NCBI GenBank assembly: GCA_903893745.1
Contig: CAITNF010000017.1
Coordinates: 62,001 to 126,000, forward strand
Length of the DNA stretch: 64,000 nt
From: an uncultured Actinomycetes bacterium
GTDB taxonomy: Bacteria > Actinomycetota > Acidimicrobiia > Acidimicrobiales > RAAP-2
Reading direction: 5' to 3'
Below the pieces are notes generated by a model that made no database searches, had not been told where the DNA came from, and worked only from the letters and a program-made list of their open reading frames with translations. A program made the position numbers and the translations under genes. This document shows positions 46,730 to 55,607 of the stretch, one piece after another; position 1 is the first letter of the stretch; each line of letters opens with the position of its first letter.

Positions 46730-47650
46730 ATGCGCAGAATTGGACCAACCCTCGCTCTGGCGTGCGTGGCAGCGATGGTGCTCATTGGAAGCGTCCAGTC
46801 GGCTCCCGCCAGCACTTCGTCGCCTGCTCCGATTTGTGGTCAGGTAAAAAAAGGCTGTTCTCTTTGGGCCGTGCGTGATAAGTGGGCGATCACGCCTTCC
46901 ATCTACACCGCTACTTTCATTCCTAAAGCTCAGAGTTCAAGTATTCACGTGTACGCGGCATGGATTCGAACCACGGCGACTGACTTGGCGCTGTACCCGG
47001 GTTACAAGGGTCCGGGTCCGTCATCCCTGTCTCGTGGTCCAGAGATGGTGCCCGTGACCGCACGAAAGCGGCTCCTCGCGACTTTCAATTCCGGATTTTA
47101 CGAAGCCGACAACGCCGCGGGGTTTTACGCACACTCCACGCTCTACTACCCAATGGTTCGAGGACTGGCCACGGTGGTGCGTTATCGAGATGGAACTGTT
47201 GATGTTCTGGCCTGGACTGGAGGATCTAAGCCGGGTCCAGACGTGGTTATGGCGCGCCAGAATCTGACGCTGCTGGTCAGCCGCTCGGCACCAACCACTC
47301 GATCGTTGACGAACAGTTTGTGGGGCTCTACCTTAAATGGCGTTCCCGCGGTATGGCGAACTGCGTTGGGTATTGACGCTACGGGGAACTTGATTTACGC
47401 AGCCGCGCCAGCTCAAACTTCGGCATCGATGGCCAAAGTAATGGTGGCCCTGCACTGTGTGCGTGCAATGCAGCTCGATATCAACCCAGCGTGGCCAATT
47501 TTTGTTACGTACCAAGCGCCAAATGCTCAAGGGCCATCACTGTTTGTACCGAATTCCAATCAAATTGCTGGTCGTTTTCTCTATCCAAGTACTAAGGATT
47601 TCTTCGCCGTGTACCAGACCGTTGTCCCGGGTGAGCAGCAACCATGGTGA
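46730..47650 (+). CDS. exported phosphodiester glycosidase-like (NAGPA/DUF2233) protein
   Basis: The 306-residue protein has a signal peptide (cleavage near residue 27). KRLLATFNSGFYEADNAAG is the metal/catalytic region, and VWRTALGIDATGNLIYAA together with HCVRAMQLDINPAWPIFVTY matches the NAGPA fold (GxDxxGxLxxA, AMxLDGG-type loop). In this family the LDGG glycine pair is often conserved; here it is LDINP, so catalysis may differ. Relatives act on exopolysaccharides or teichoic acid sugars. ATG 46730 has GAGAGTGAG upstream. The stop overlaps the longest possible start of the CapA gene. Confidence 0.83.
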   Translation: MRRIGPTLALACVAAMVLIGSVQSAPASTSSPAPICGQVKKGCSLWAVRDKWAITPSIYTATFIPKAQSSSIHVYAAWIRTTATDLALYPGYKGPGPSSLSRGPEMVPVTARKRLLATFNSGFYEADNAAGFYAHSTLYYPMVRGLATVVRYRDGTVDVLAWTGGSKPGPDVVMARQNLTLLVSRSAPTTRSLTNSLWGSTLNGVPAVWRTALGIDATGNLIYAAAPAQTSASMAKVMVALHCVRAMQLDINPAWPIFVTYQAPNAQGPSLFVPNSNQIAGRFLYPSTKDFFAVYQTVVPGEQQPW

Positions 47651-47673
47651 GTACATTGAGGGGCCACCAACCC

Positions 47674-48732
47674 ATGAATCGAGTGATGAAGTTCTTGGTG
47701 TTACTGGGTTTTAGTGTGGTGGCTACTGGCTCGGCCAGTTTTGCCGACTCCACGACCACGTCGACACCGTCGGCGACGCAGCTACCCAACGTCAGTATTG
47801 CCATGGTTGGTGACATGGAATTGGGCAATTCTCCACAAGTGCCCTCGAGCCCACTCAGTTATTTTTCACCAATCAAGCAAGCGCTGGCCGCACCGATCGT
47901 GTTCGGAAATCTTGAAGGAACAATCACGAATTCGACGACGTCGAAGTGTGGCGCCACGTCGACCAACTGCTACGCGTTTAAGGTTCCACCGTCTTTTGCC
48001 AAGGTCTATCGAGCTGCTGGCTTTACTGTGTTGAATAGTGCCAATAATCACTCGTCGGACTTCGGGGCAGTAGGTGTGGCGACGACGTCGCAATTGCTCA
48101 AGGAGATTGGAATCGCGCAAGCCGGACTTCCTGGTCAAATAGCCGTCGTTCGTGAGGGAACGTCTCGAGTCGCGTTTGTTGATTTCGCGCCATACTCCAC
48201 TACTAATAGTCTGCTCAATCTCACCACCGCTAAGGCACTAATACTTCGCGCGAGGAAACTGGCCAATGTGGTGGTGGTGTACATGCACGCCGGCGCGGAA
48301 GGTTCCACGATGGATCACGTGACGAGGACAACGGAGTACTACGTCGGAGAGAACCGAGGCAATCCCTTCGCCTTTGCGCACGCCGCAATCAATGACGGAG
48401 CTGACTTGGTCGTCGGCAGTGGGCCACACGTGCTTCGAGGGATGGAGTGGTACCGCGGGCATTTGATTGCGTACAGTCTCGGAAACTTTGCGAACTACTT
48501 CAATTTTTCGTCGTCGGGGACCATGAGTTTGTCTGGAATTCTTCACATCACGCTGTCATCGACTGGTGCATTCGTTGAGGGCCACTTCGTATCAGTCCTC
48601 TTGCAACCAACCGGACGAGCGGTCATCGACCCGACGAGAGCTTCCGCAAGATTGGTCACTCAACTTTCCCGACAAGACTTTGGTTCGCATGGCGCGGTGC
48701 TTACGCAGGCCGGCAACCTGCGAAGTCCTTAA
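47674..48732 (+). CDS. exported CapA family metallophosphatase-like protein
   Basis: About 352 residues from ATG 47674, which has GAGGGG nine bases upstream; ATG 47644 is an alternative. After a signal peptide the PGA_cap fold shows AMVGDMELG, IVFGNLEGTITN, LNSANNHSSDFG, VVVVYMHAGAE and VGSGPHVLRGMEWYRGHLI ending in YSLGNFANYF. These are the calcineurin-like metal and substrate loops of CapA, named after poly-gamma-glutamate export. In actinobacteria such proteins probably act on envelope polymers. The gene overlaps or abuts the NAGPA-type gene and shares a TTAA stop overlap with the convergent gene. Confidence 0.9.
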   Translation: MNRVMKFLVLLGFSVVATGSASFADSTTTSTPSATQLPNVSIAMVGDMELGNSPQVPSSPLSYFSPIKQALAAPIVFGNLEGTITNSTTSKCGATSTNCYAFKVPPSFAKVYRAAGFTVLNSANNHSSDFGAVGVATTSQLLKEIGIAQAGLPGQIAVVREGTSRVAFVDFAPYSTTNSLLNLTTAKALILRARKLANVVVVYMHAGAEGSTMDHVTRTTEYYVGENRGNPFAFAHAAINDGADLVVGSGPHVLRGMEWYRGHLIAYSLGNFANYFNFSSSGTMSLSGILHITLSSTGAFVEGHFVSVLLQPTGRAVIDPTRASARLVTQLSRQDFGSHGAVLTQAGNLRSP

Positions 48733-49358
48733 CAGCCGCCTGGTGGCGGTGCAGAGCCGTATCCGCGAATTAGTCCGTCAACGGTGCCGATGTTGATGGG
48801 GCGCGGGTTTGGACCGAGGTGCACCACGAACCAGACACCGTGCCAAGATATGAGCGACGCAACGATAAATGACTCAACGTGCCCCTGATGGCGAAAGGCC
48901 AAGCGAACTCCGGGAAGATGCCAGTAGCCGATCTTGTTTTCGCATGCTCCGGGCGAAATCCATCGCGCTGAATTTAGATTGGCAATGACTCGAAGAAGGA
49001 CGGCGTGGCTTCCGGTTACTGCGTGATACGCGGGAAGATCGAGGTTGAAAAATGCCAGCAAACGGTGATCGAAGTCACCTTGGGGATCGCCAATCATTCC
49101 GGTTTTCATGTCTACGTAGGCGGATTTTGGGAAAAATACTTGCGCACCAAGGTTCGGCGAGTTGGTGACAATGGCGCGCCAGAGTCGTCGCATCTGAGTA
49201 TTGAGGGAGCTTGCTGGCGGTCGGGCACTGGTCTGGCTATTTGGCGTCGCTGCCACCACTGTTTGGACTGGGCTCGACAATGTGATCAGCGTTGTCAAAA
49301 GTATCGCGGCAAACGTCATGACCGTGAAGCGGTAAGTGAACCGTCGAGCGACCGTCAA
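48729..49358 (-). CDS. exported hypothetical protein
   Basis: About 209 residues if translation begins at TTG 49358, one base after the stop of the upstream GT2 gene; ATG 49319 is the alternative. A basic start (ARRFTYRF) and hydrophobic stretch (TFAAILLTTLITL) form a signal peptide. The mature part contains LWRAIVTNSPNLGAQVFFPKSAYVDMKTG and a GxWHLPGVRLAF segment (the first is quoted here only as the core NLGAQVFFPKSAYVDMKTG). It ends in a Gly/Pro-rich tail with a final Cys. I recognise no catalytic motif. It may be an envelope protein co-expressed with the GT2. Confidence 0.65.
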   Translation of the reverse strand: MTVARRFTYRFTVMTFAAILLTTLITLSSPVQTVVAATPNSQTSARPPASSLNTQMRRLWRAIVTNSPNLGAQVFFPKSAYVDMKTGMIGDPQGDFDHRLLAFFNLDLPAYHAVTGSHAVLLRVIANLNSARWISPGACENKIGYWHLPGVRLAFRHQGHVESFIVASLISWHGVWFVVHLGPNPRPINIGTVDGLIRGYGSAPPPGGC

Positions 49359-49359
49359 A

Positions 49360-51060
49360 TCATTCCTGGATCTGGTGACGAGGCCGAAAGTAAGTAGAAG
49401 ATCCCAGTATTTGCAATGACTCGGAGAAGTACGGATCTTGAAAATCACCAAAAATGTCCCAACGTCGCACGAATCTATTGCGGTCTTCAATTGGGTCGAG
49501 TTGACCTCGCGAGGAACTCGCGTGGTGGTACAGCTTGACGAAGGGAGTGAACACGACAAAACGATTATTGAGCTGGGCTCGAAGACATAAATCAACGTCA
49601 TTCATCACAACTCGAAGAGATTCATCCATCCCATCGAGCTCTTCCCACACCGATCGACGAATCATTTGCACTGCTCCAGTTACGGCAACAACGTTACGAA
49701 TAGAGTGAGCGACTTCAACGCTAGGTAGATAGTTACGTCCAAATTGAAGATGTTGTGGATACGGGGCAATGACAATTCCGTCATGTTCGTGTTGATCGAA
49801 CTCATCGAGCAAGGCAACTCCTACGACGCCAACATCGCTGAGCGAAGCGAGCCCCACCAACTGCTCCAGCCAATCTGGTGTGAAGACGATGGTGTCGTTG
49901 TTCAACGTCATCACAAAATCCGCACTCGACGAAGAAACGCCCTTATTCATGATTTTGGCGTAGTTGAAAGGGCCGGGACACGGCACAACTCGATAGTTCG
50001 AATTTTTGAGGTAGGCAACGGTCGCTGGGTCGCGTGAGTCGTTATCAAGGATGATGATGTTGAAATTTCGATAGGTCGTCGAAGACTCAATGGAGGTGAT
50101 GCAGCGCTCTAAGAGATCGCGACGATCGCGGGTAGGAATAATGATGTCGACAGACGGTAATGGTGCCGTGATGAGCGGTGTCCACCGAATCGAGGCGCCC
50201 ATCGGCTCAATGGCCACTGATGCAGGAATCGCACGTCGCGTAAATGCCGCGCGAACCACACCCAGCGTGTCGGTGGTCAATTGTTGATCTGAGAACGACG
50301 ACGCGGGTCGCCCAGCCGATGAAACGTGCGCAACGTGGTGGAAGATTTTTGCAGATTCGTACATTCGTAAATACAGGTCGTGTTCAAATGCTCGTCCCGC
50401 CTCAAGCGAGAATCCACCCAGGTCTTGGACCGTCGCGCATCGCAGAAGTGCTGGCCGGCCAATTGTGTTGTAGCTGAGGAGCGTGTGCGGTCCGACTACG
50501 GGGCTTTTAAAAATTGGTTGCGAAGGATTAGAACCAGATTCATCAGCGAAGACCACGTCATCGCCGTCATGAGCGTGAGCAAGGAGAATGGCCAGCGTTG
50601 CGAGGTAGTCACTCTTGGCGAGGGTGGAGTCCACGAGAAAGAGCCATGGGGCGTGAGCCGTTTTGACGGTCTCGTTGAGCAACGCAATAGTTGTGGAAAT
50701 CGTAGAGTCCATTTGGTCGATGATGACGAGCACAACACCTTCGAGGAGATGAGTCTCGTCAAGCGGGGTAATCTCTTGAGGGAATGTCGGGCTGAGATAG
50801 CCAACTGGAAAGACGCTGGCTGATGCTCTTTGATGCGACTCGGTTTGTAGACCTCTTCGATTTCCTCGCAACTTTTGTAGCGAACTCGCCACTGCTCGCG
50901 CAGCGTGGAAACGACGAGTTTCGTGGCCCAGCAGTGAGTAAATGAGTTGCTGGCCGGGGCGACTAGATAGTTGGTACTGAGCGTTGTGAAAGGTCTGCCA
51001 TCGGCGCGTTAACTCTTGGTCGCTCAAGAGGGGAGCGCCATCAAGATCGATTCGCTGCAT
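49360..51060 (-). CDS. GT2 family glycosyltransferase with long N-terminal region
   Basis: About 566 residues from ATG 51060; a TTG at 51078 is possible. Residues 1-280 are an extra domain that looks like a degraded first GT2 module (VVLVIIDQMDSTISTTIAL, FVDSTLAKSDYLATL, VVFADESGS). The second half is an intact GT2 catalytic domain with VDIIIPTRDRRDLLERCI, ILDNDSRD, MTLNNDTIVFTPDWL (DxD-like), VTGAVQMIRRSVWEEL and VMNDVDLCLRAQ. This resembles rhamnosyl/galactosyl GT2 enzymes of O-antigen or galactan synthesis. The neighbours (exported NAGPA- and CapA-type proteins) support an envelope polymer role. Confidence 0.88.
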   Translation of the reverse strand: MQRIDLDGAPLLSDQELTRRWQTFHNAQYQLSSRPGQQLIYSLLGHETRRFHAARAVASSLQKLRGNRRGLQTESHQRASASVFPVGYLSPTFPQEITPLDETHLLEGVVLVIIDQMDSTISTTIALLNETVKTAHAPWLFLVDSTLAKSDYLATLAILLAHAHDGDDVVFADESGSNPSQPIFKSPVVGPHTLLSYNTIGRPALLRCATVQDLGGFSLEAGRAFEHDLYLRMYESAKIFHHVAHVSSAGRPASSFSDQQLTTDTLGVVRAAFTRRAIPASVAIEPMGASIRWTPLITAPLPSVDIIIPTRDRRDLLERCITSIESSTTYRNFNIIILDNDSRDPATVAYLKNSNYRVVPCPGPFNYAKIMNKGVSSSSADFVMTLNNDTIVFTPDWLEQLVGLASLSDVGVVGVALLDEFDQHEHDGIVIAPYPQHLQFGRNYLPSVEVAHSIRNVVAVTGAVQMIRRSVWEELDGMDESLRVVMNDVDLCLRAQLNNRFVVFTPFVKLYHHASSSRGQLDPIEDRNRFVRRWDIFGDFQDPYFSESLQILGSSTYFRPRHQIQE

Positions 51061-51098
51061 AGATGACACGACGTTCAAGTTCTTTCACTGGCTGGTCC

Positions 51099-51109
51099 AC
51101 CGTCACGGT
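51099..51109. promoter_or_regulatory. perfect short palindrome in a divergent intergenic region
   Basis: ACCGT-C-ACGGT lies in the 228-bp space between the divergent GT2 and APC permease genes. It could be a regulator site, but it is short enough to occur by chance. Confidence 0.2.
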
Positions 51110-51288
51110 AGACGCCCTCTTTACTGTAGTAACGATAAGGTCCACATTTTTGGTTGGATATTGCTCGCGTGGTTGAAATTGCGCTAATTTCCTTCACTAC
51201 TCCCTAAACGAAGCCTGTGGAACGAAGCGTTTCAGTGTAGGTTTTAATTAGTGGAGTCGCTATTACAACGGCTTTAATGGGGGTAGCG

Positions 51289-52761
51289 ATGTCAAGTCCA
51301 GAGCAGGAAAACCGATTGAATAACGAGGAGCACAAACTCCGAGGAAATGTGTTGGGATTATTCGACTCGGCAATTATGGGAATCGCCGGGTCCGCTCCGG
51401 CCTACTCAATCGCCGCGACTACGACCGCACTTTTTGGAGCCGTGCTCTACGGGGGCCCGGCCGCGCTGCTCTACTGCGGGTTTTTCATGTTCGGCATCGT
51501 CTTCGCCTTCAGTTACCTGAGCCGAACCGACTCTCACGCCGGGGCGGCCTATTCGTGGGTGCGAAGGGCTCTTCACCCAGTATTGGGTTTTCTCTCTGGC
51601 TGGGCAGTTGTGGTTTCCGCACTGATTTTCATGGTGATAGCCACCTTTCCCGCCGGTTCGAGTGTCCTCAGTCTCTTTTCAAATTCTGCGGCATCGAATA
51701 AGGGTTTGGTAGTTCTTTTCGGAACTATCTTTTTTCTCCTGATGGTCGCCGCCGTAGCGGCGGGTGTTACCGTCACGGTCAGCGTACAGATTGTCATGTC
51801 GTGTATCGAAATCGCACTGCTGATTGTGTTTGCGGTTTTAGCGATCTTTCACGCGCATCACGTGACGACGTTTTCTTGGCACTGGTTTTCTCCCTCCGTG
51901 TTCCACGACAAGGGTTCAAGGGGTTTTGTCGCCGGGGCATTACTGGCAACTTTTTATTTTTGGGGCTGGGACGTCACCGCGAATCTCAATGAAGAGACGA
52001 AGAATGCGAGAAAGACGACGGGACAAGGTGGATTAATTGGTGCCGTTGTTGTCTTCTTGCTCTTTGAAGTCTTTACGGTCGCCACTAACTTGGTCTTGAC
52101 GCCGGCGCAATTGCAGAATTCCAACAATGCGGCGGACATCTTGCAGGTATTGGGTCAGGCGGTGTGGCGTGGGACCGGGGGCAAACTCATTGTGGTCGCG
52201 GTCCTCCTGTCGACGGTGGCGACCCTGGAAACCACGCTCATTCAGGTGACTCGCACAATGTTCACCATGGGACGGGACCGTACTTTGCCGACTGCACTGG
52301 GCCACGTCCACAAAGTTCGTAAGACCCCCGTCGTGGCCACGTTTGTCGTCGCCGCGCTGTCAGTTGCGCTCTTCGTTGGCAGTAACTACGTAGGCTCAAT
52401 TTCCACGATTCTGACAGATGGTTACAACGCCATTGGACTGCAAATCTGCATCTACTACGGACTGGCTGCTCTTTCAGTAGTGATTCTTTATCGACGACAG
52501 TTGTTTAAGTCAGTGGGGAACTTCATCTTTATGGGTCTTTGGCCGCTGTTAGGCGCCCTGTTCATGGGTTACATCTTCGTAAAGGTAATCCCGGGCCTGA
52601 ACACCACGACGCTCGTCGTAGGTTTAGGCGCCATGGGGATTGGTCTTATTCCACTGGGGTACGCCTGGGCGAAAGGTAATCCCTACTTCAAGATGCCTAC
52701 CGCCAAGGAGCGACACGCCTCACTGGAAGAAGAACTCCAGGAGCTGGAAGTTAATCTCTAA
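51289..52761 (+). CDS. APC-superfamily amino acid permease
   Basis: About 490 residues from ATG 51289, which has GGGGGTAGCG directly upstream (ATG 51277 is less likely). There are about 12 membrane segments. The first broken helix IMGIAGSAPAYSIAATTTAL has the Gly-rich substrate-binding GxG/A pattern. FYFWGWDVTANLNEET and RTMFTMGRDRTLPTALGHVH are typical of APC amino-acid and polyamine carriers. The substrate cannot be told from sequence. The gene stands alone with a long upstream region of about 228 bp. Confidence 0.92.
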   Translation: MSSPEQENRLNNEEHKLRGNVLGLFDSAIMGIAGSAPAYSIAATTTALFGAVLYGGPAALLYCGFFMFGIVFAFSYLSRTDSHAGAAYSWVRRALHPVLGFLSGWAVVVSALIFMVIATFPAGSSVLSLFSNSAASNKGLVVLFGTIFFLLMVAAVAAGVTVTVSVQIVMSCIEIALLIVFAVLAIFHAHHVTTFSWHWFSPSVFHDKGSRGFVAGALLATFYFWGWDVTANLNEETKNARKTTGQGGLIGAVVVFLLFEVFTVATNLVLTPAQLQNSNNAADILQVLGQAVWRGTGGKLIVVAVLLSTVATLETTLIQVTRTMFTMGRDRTLPTALGHVHKVRKTPVVATFVVAALSVALFVGSNYVGSISTILTDGYNAIGLQICIYYGLAALSVVILYRRQLFKSVGNFIFMGLWPLLGALFMGYIFVKVIPGLNTTTLVVGLGAMGIGLIPLGYAWAKGNPYFKMPTAKERHASLEEELQELEVNL

Positions 52762-52814
52762 AATTAATTGCCCTTACGGTCCAGCGACCAGAAGTTACGC
52801 GACCGCTGCTCTTG

Positions 52815-53504
52815 TTAAAAGGTCAGGCGTAATACCGAAGCGCTTGATATGGAGCCATCTTTGGCTGATCTCGTCGTTAGGACGAGCGATCCGTAGTGGC
52901 TATTTGGGGCAGGGAACATAACTGTTCGAGAAAACGGACCCATAGTCCCGTTAGCCCCCCCTAGCGTCGTGAATGCAGCGAGCACTTTGCCTCCTCGATC
53001 CTCTCGAAGAGTTCCGTTGAGGACCGCCTCGAAAGCGGTGCTGGATCCGCTGACGTGGAGTGGCGAATTAATAAGAGAAAGTGCCTGAGGTGACTGGATG
53101 ACAATGTCAGCAGTTGCGGCACCAAGTACCCACCATGATTCATCTGAGGTGAGTTGTCGCACCATCACTGTGGTGATGGGTCCGTTGGGGGTGGTCTGGA
53201 CGGGGACTTCTCCAGAGCGCCCATCCCCGGATTGATATTTTCCCACGAGCAGTGATTTCATTTGCAAAAAAGTTTTGCAGAAGTCTCGAGTCGCGGCGGT
53301 TGGCGATTTAAAGCGAACCGCGCTGGTGGTACTGGGCCAGACTGCGGTCCATGTTGATGAGGGTACCGTGCTCAGCGCTGTTGTAGTCGAAGTGCCTGTT
53401 GGAATTGGATCGGGGCGAAGGGTTAAGTAGGTTCCGCCGGCGGCTACGAATGCGACGATGCCGACGCCAACAACGAGATGCTTGAGTCTCAGTTTTTTTC
53501 CCAT
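52815..53504 (-). CDS. exported Gmad2 immunoglobulin-like domain protein
   Basis: About 229 residues from ATG 53504 (AGGA seven bases upstream; ATG 53510 also possible). An N-terminal signal anchor (VVGVGIVAFVAAGGTYL) precedes a Ser/Thr-rich linker and a middle domain. The C-terminal 95 residues match the Gmad2 pattern: IVIQSPQALSLINSPLHVSG, FEAVLNGTLREDRGGKVLA, MGPFSRTVMFPAP and LTTRSAKDGSISSASVLRL. Gmad2 domains occur in spore-germination and cell-surface proteins; function is unknown. It converges on the permease gene and diverges from a methyltransferase. Confidence 0.75.
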   Translation of the reverse strand: MGKKLRLKHLVVGVGIVAFVAAGGTYLTLRPDPIPTGTSTTTALSTVPSSTWTAVWPSTTSAVRFKSPTAATRDFCKTFLQMKSLLVGKYQSGDGRSGEVPVQTTPNGPITTVMVRQLTSDESWWVLGAATADIVIQSPQALSLINSPLHVSGSSTAFEAVLNGTLREDRGGKVLAAFTTLGGANGTMGPFSRTVMFPAPNSHYGSLVLTTRSAKDGSISSASVLRLTF

Positions 53505-53580
53505 ACTCATTCCTACACCCGTCGGCGCAAGATTGCAGATCGAGAGGTGGCTGGCCTCCCAAATAGAGCAAACTGGAGGA

Positions 53581-54399
53581 GTGGATAACTACGTTGCCGT
53601 AAACAAAGCCAATTGGGATAGTCGGGTCCCACACCACATTGGCCAGTACCAGTTCGATGAATTTCGTGCGAACAAGGATTTCTTGTCCGACGTTGTTCGG
53701 TTTGATCTTCCTCGCTTAGGCGAGATAGTGGGCCTCGACGTCGTCCACCTACAGTGTCACCTCGGTACCGATACGCTCTCACTCGCCCGACTCGGAGCGG
53801 CCAGTACCACCGGACTGGATTTTTCACCGCCGGCTCTGGCTGCAGCTCGAGACCTGGCTCTTGAATGTGGCGCCTCTATTAACTACGTAGAGAGTGAGCT
53901 CTATGACGCAGTCGCGGTACTCGGAGCCGCACAGTTTGATCTCGTCTATACCGGAATTGGGGCCCTCTGTTGGCTTCCGGACATTCGTCGTTGGGCTCAA
54001 GTCATCGCTGACTTACTTCGTCCTGGAGGTCGTCTCTTTCTTCGAGAGGGTCATCCAGTTTTATGGTCACTCGGTGACCCACGGGAGGATGGACTCCTGA
54101 CAATTACCTATCCCTACTTCGAAACCGAAGGAATTCATTTCTCGGAGTCACAGAGCTACGTAAGTCACGATGAACCACTGGCTTCACCCGACAACATCTC
54201 GTTTAACCACGGATTGGGTCAAATTGTCAGCGCTCTCTTGGCGGCTGGCATGCAGATTTCGGCCTTAGAAGAACACGATAGCGCTCCCTATAACGCACTT
54301 GGCGACTACGTGAGCGAAATAGGGGGAGGCGAATTCCGACTTCGAGAGGATCCGCTTCGTTTACCAATGACGTACACGTTGCAAGCAACAAAAAGTTAG
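53581..54399 (+). CDS. class I SAM-dependent methyltransferase
   Basis: About 272 residues from GTG 53581, with GGAGGA directly upstream. The spacing is short, but homologues of this type begin at a similar DNYVxxNxxxWD segment. The Rossmann core shows VHLQCHLGTDTLSLARLG (motif I variant with HLQCHxGxDTL), TGLDFSPPALAAARDLA and FDLVYTGIGALCWL. LLRPGGRLFLREGHPVLWSL is the late beta strand region. This subfamily is common in actinobacteria with no fixed substrate. It converges on arsR, with 6 bp between stops. Confidence 0.88.
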   Translation: MDNYVAVNKANWDSRVPHHIGQYQFDEFRANKDFLSDVVRFDLPRLGEIVGLDVVHLQCHLGTDTLSLARLGAASTTGLDFSPPALAAARDLALECGASINYVESELYDAVAVLGAAQFDLVYTGIGALCWLPDIRRWAQVIADLLRPGGRLFLREGHPVLWSLGDPREDGLLTITYPYFETEGIHFSESQSYVSHDEPLASPDNISFNHGLGQIVSALLAAGMQISALEEHDSAPYNALGDYVSEIGGGEFRLREDPLRLPMTYTLQATKS

Positions 54400-54405
54400 A
54401 ATCGC

Positions 54406-54771
54406 TTAGTGGATACTTCCCTCAAATTCGTGAGTCAGCACGCGAGCTGCTTCGCGTAACTGTTCGGGAACTACTCGCCACCACATCCATCGACCCCGTC
54501 GCTCGCCAACGATGAGTCCCGCTTCGGCCAGAATGCGAGTGTGGTGCGAAATAGTCGACTGACTCTTTCCGAGTGGCTCTTCGAGGGCACAGCTACACAT
54601 TTCCGGGGCTGCCGCAATGAGCGAAAGAATGCGAAGTCTGGCCGGATCGCTGAGTGCACTAAAGAGCTGCGCAACGTTTGCTGCCTCACCCTCGCTGAGA
54701 ACGCTGTCGCCAATGGGGCTGCAGCACGTCAAGATTTCGCTCTCAATTTCAATTGATTTATGCGATCCCAT
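54406..54771 (-). CDS. arsR: ArsR-family metalloregulator (arsenic-type)
   Basis: The 121-residue winged-helix repressor has cysteines C16-C17 (ILTCCSPI) near its start and C59/C61 (EMCSCAL) in the helix where ArsR proteins bind As(III). The recognition helix is KSQSTISHHTRIL. ATG 54771 is supported by a TATACT -10 box 6 nt upstream. It diverges from the aquaporin-arsC pair and would repress both through the AT-rich palindrome at 54785-54802. Another thiophilic metalloid is possible, but the arsC partner favours arsenic. Confidence 0.93.
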   Translation of the reverse strand: MGSHKSIEIESEILTCCSPIGDSVLSEGEAANVAQLFSALSDPARLRILSLIAAAPEMCSCALEEPLGKSQSTISHHTRILAEAGLIVGERRGRWMWWRVVPEQLREAARVLTHEFEGSIH

Positions 54772-54777
54772 GGTTAC

Positions 54778-54783
54778 AGTATA
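54778..54783 (-). promoter_or_regulatory. -10 box for leaderless arsR transcript
   Basis: TATACT on the minus strand is followed by 6 nt and ATG 54771. It touches the operator-like palindrome, so bound ArsR would block it. Confidence 0.5.
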
Positions 54784-54784
54784 A

Positions 54785-54802
54785 TATCGATGATTATCAA
54801 TA
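54785..54802. promoter_or_regulatory. ArsR/SmtB-type operator candidate
   Basis: TATCGATGATTATCAATA is an AT-rich imperfect palindrome; 14 of 18 positions match its own reverse complement. It lies in the divergent arsR/aquaporin region, next to the arsR -10 box. Confidence 0.5.
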
Positions 54803-54893
54803 AGTAACGATTGGGTAAATAGATGGGAAATTTGGTGAGCACCAACGCTGCGAGCGCGACGTGGGCAAGAGTGCAAGGGTCCCGGAGGACAGT

Positions 54894-55607
54894 GTGACCA
54901 AACCGATAAGCGTGCATCTCGGACGACGCCTTCTCGCAGAATTCGTCGGAAGTCTCTTTCTGGCGGCGGTGGTGGTGGGCTCGGGCATTGCGGCGCAAAA
55001 TCTTTCCCCTCACAACATTGGTATCGAGCTTCTTGAAAATGCTGCCGCTACCGCAGTCGCCCTTTACGCGCTTATCGCCGCGCTTGGGCCAGTATCGGGT
55101 GCGTACTTCAACCCAATCGTGTCAATAATCGACGCGGGTTTCGGCCGACTGCTGTGGCGTGATGTTCCCTGGTACGTGATTACTCAGGTGATTGGTTGTT
55201 CGAGTGGCGCGGTGCTCGCAAATCTAATGTTTTCGACAAGTGCCATTACGCTGTCCACGCATAATCGAGCCTCGGGGGCACATCTCCTCGCTGAAGTTGT
55301 GGCGACTGCGGGCCTCGTGTTGATTATTTTCTCGTTGACCCAGTCACGTCGTGCTGATCTTTGCGCTGCTGCCGTGGGTTCGTATATCGGTGCTGCCTAT
55401 TTCTTCACCAGCTCCACAAGTTTTGCGAATCCAGCTATTACGGTCGGACGAATGTTGACTAATAGCTTTGCCGGTATTGCGCCATCGTCAGTTTTGGGCT
55501 TTATCGCCGCCCAACTGCTCGGCGCGGTTCTTGGAGGACTCATCGTGCTGGCGCTCTATCCGCGCAAAGATAACAACGCGAATTTTTCAACGGAGGTATC
55601 GCCTTGA
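54894..55607 (+). CDS. aquaporin-family channel of the arsenic cassette (AqpS-like)
   Basis: About 237 residues from GTG 54894, with GGAGGA upstream. Six membrane segments and two half-helix motifs of the MIP fold are present: GAYFNPIVS (NPI replacing NPA, residues 73-75) and FANPAITVGR (NPA 179-181, with the selectivity-filter Arg 186). In Sinorhizobium an AqpS channel in an arsR-aqpS-arsC operon lets arsenite leave the cell after reduction. The same order here supports that role. It overlaps arsC by 4 bp. Confidence 0.88.
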   Translation: MTKPISVHLGRRLLAEFVGSLFLAAVVVGSGIAAQNLSPHNIGIELLENAAATAVALYALIAALGPVSGAYFNPIVSIIDAGFGRLLWRDVPWYVITQVIGCSSGAVLANLMFSTSAITLSTHNRASGAHLLAEVVATAGLVLIIFSLTQSRRADLCAAAVGSYIGAAYFFTSSTSFANPAITVGRMLTNSFAGIAPSSVLGFIAAQLLGAVLGGLIVLALYPRKDNNANFSTEVSP

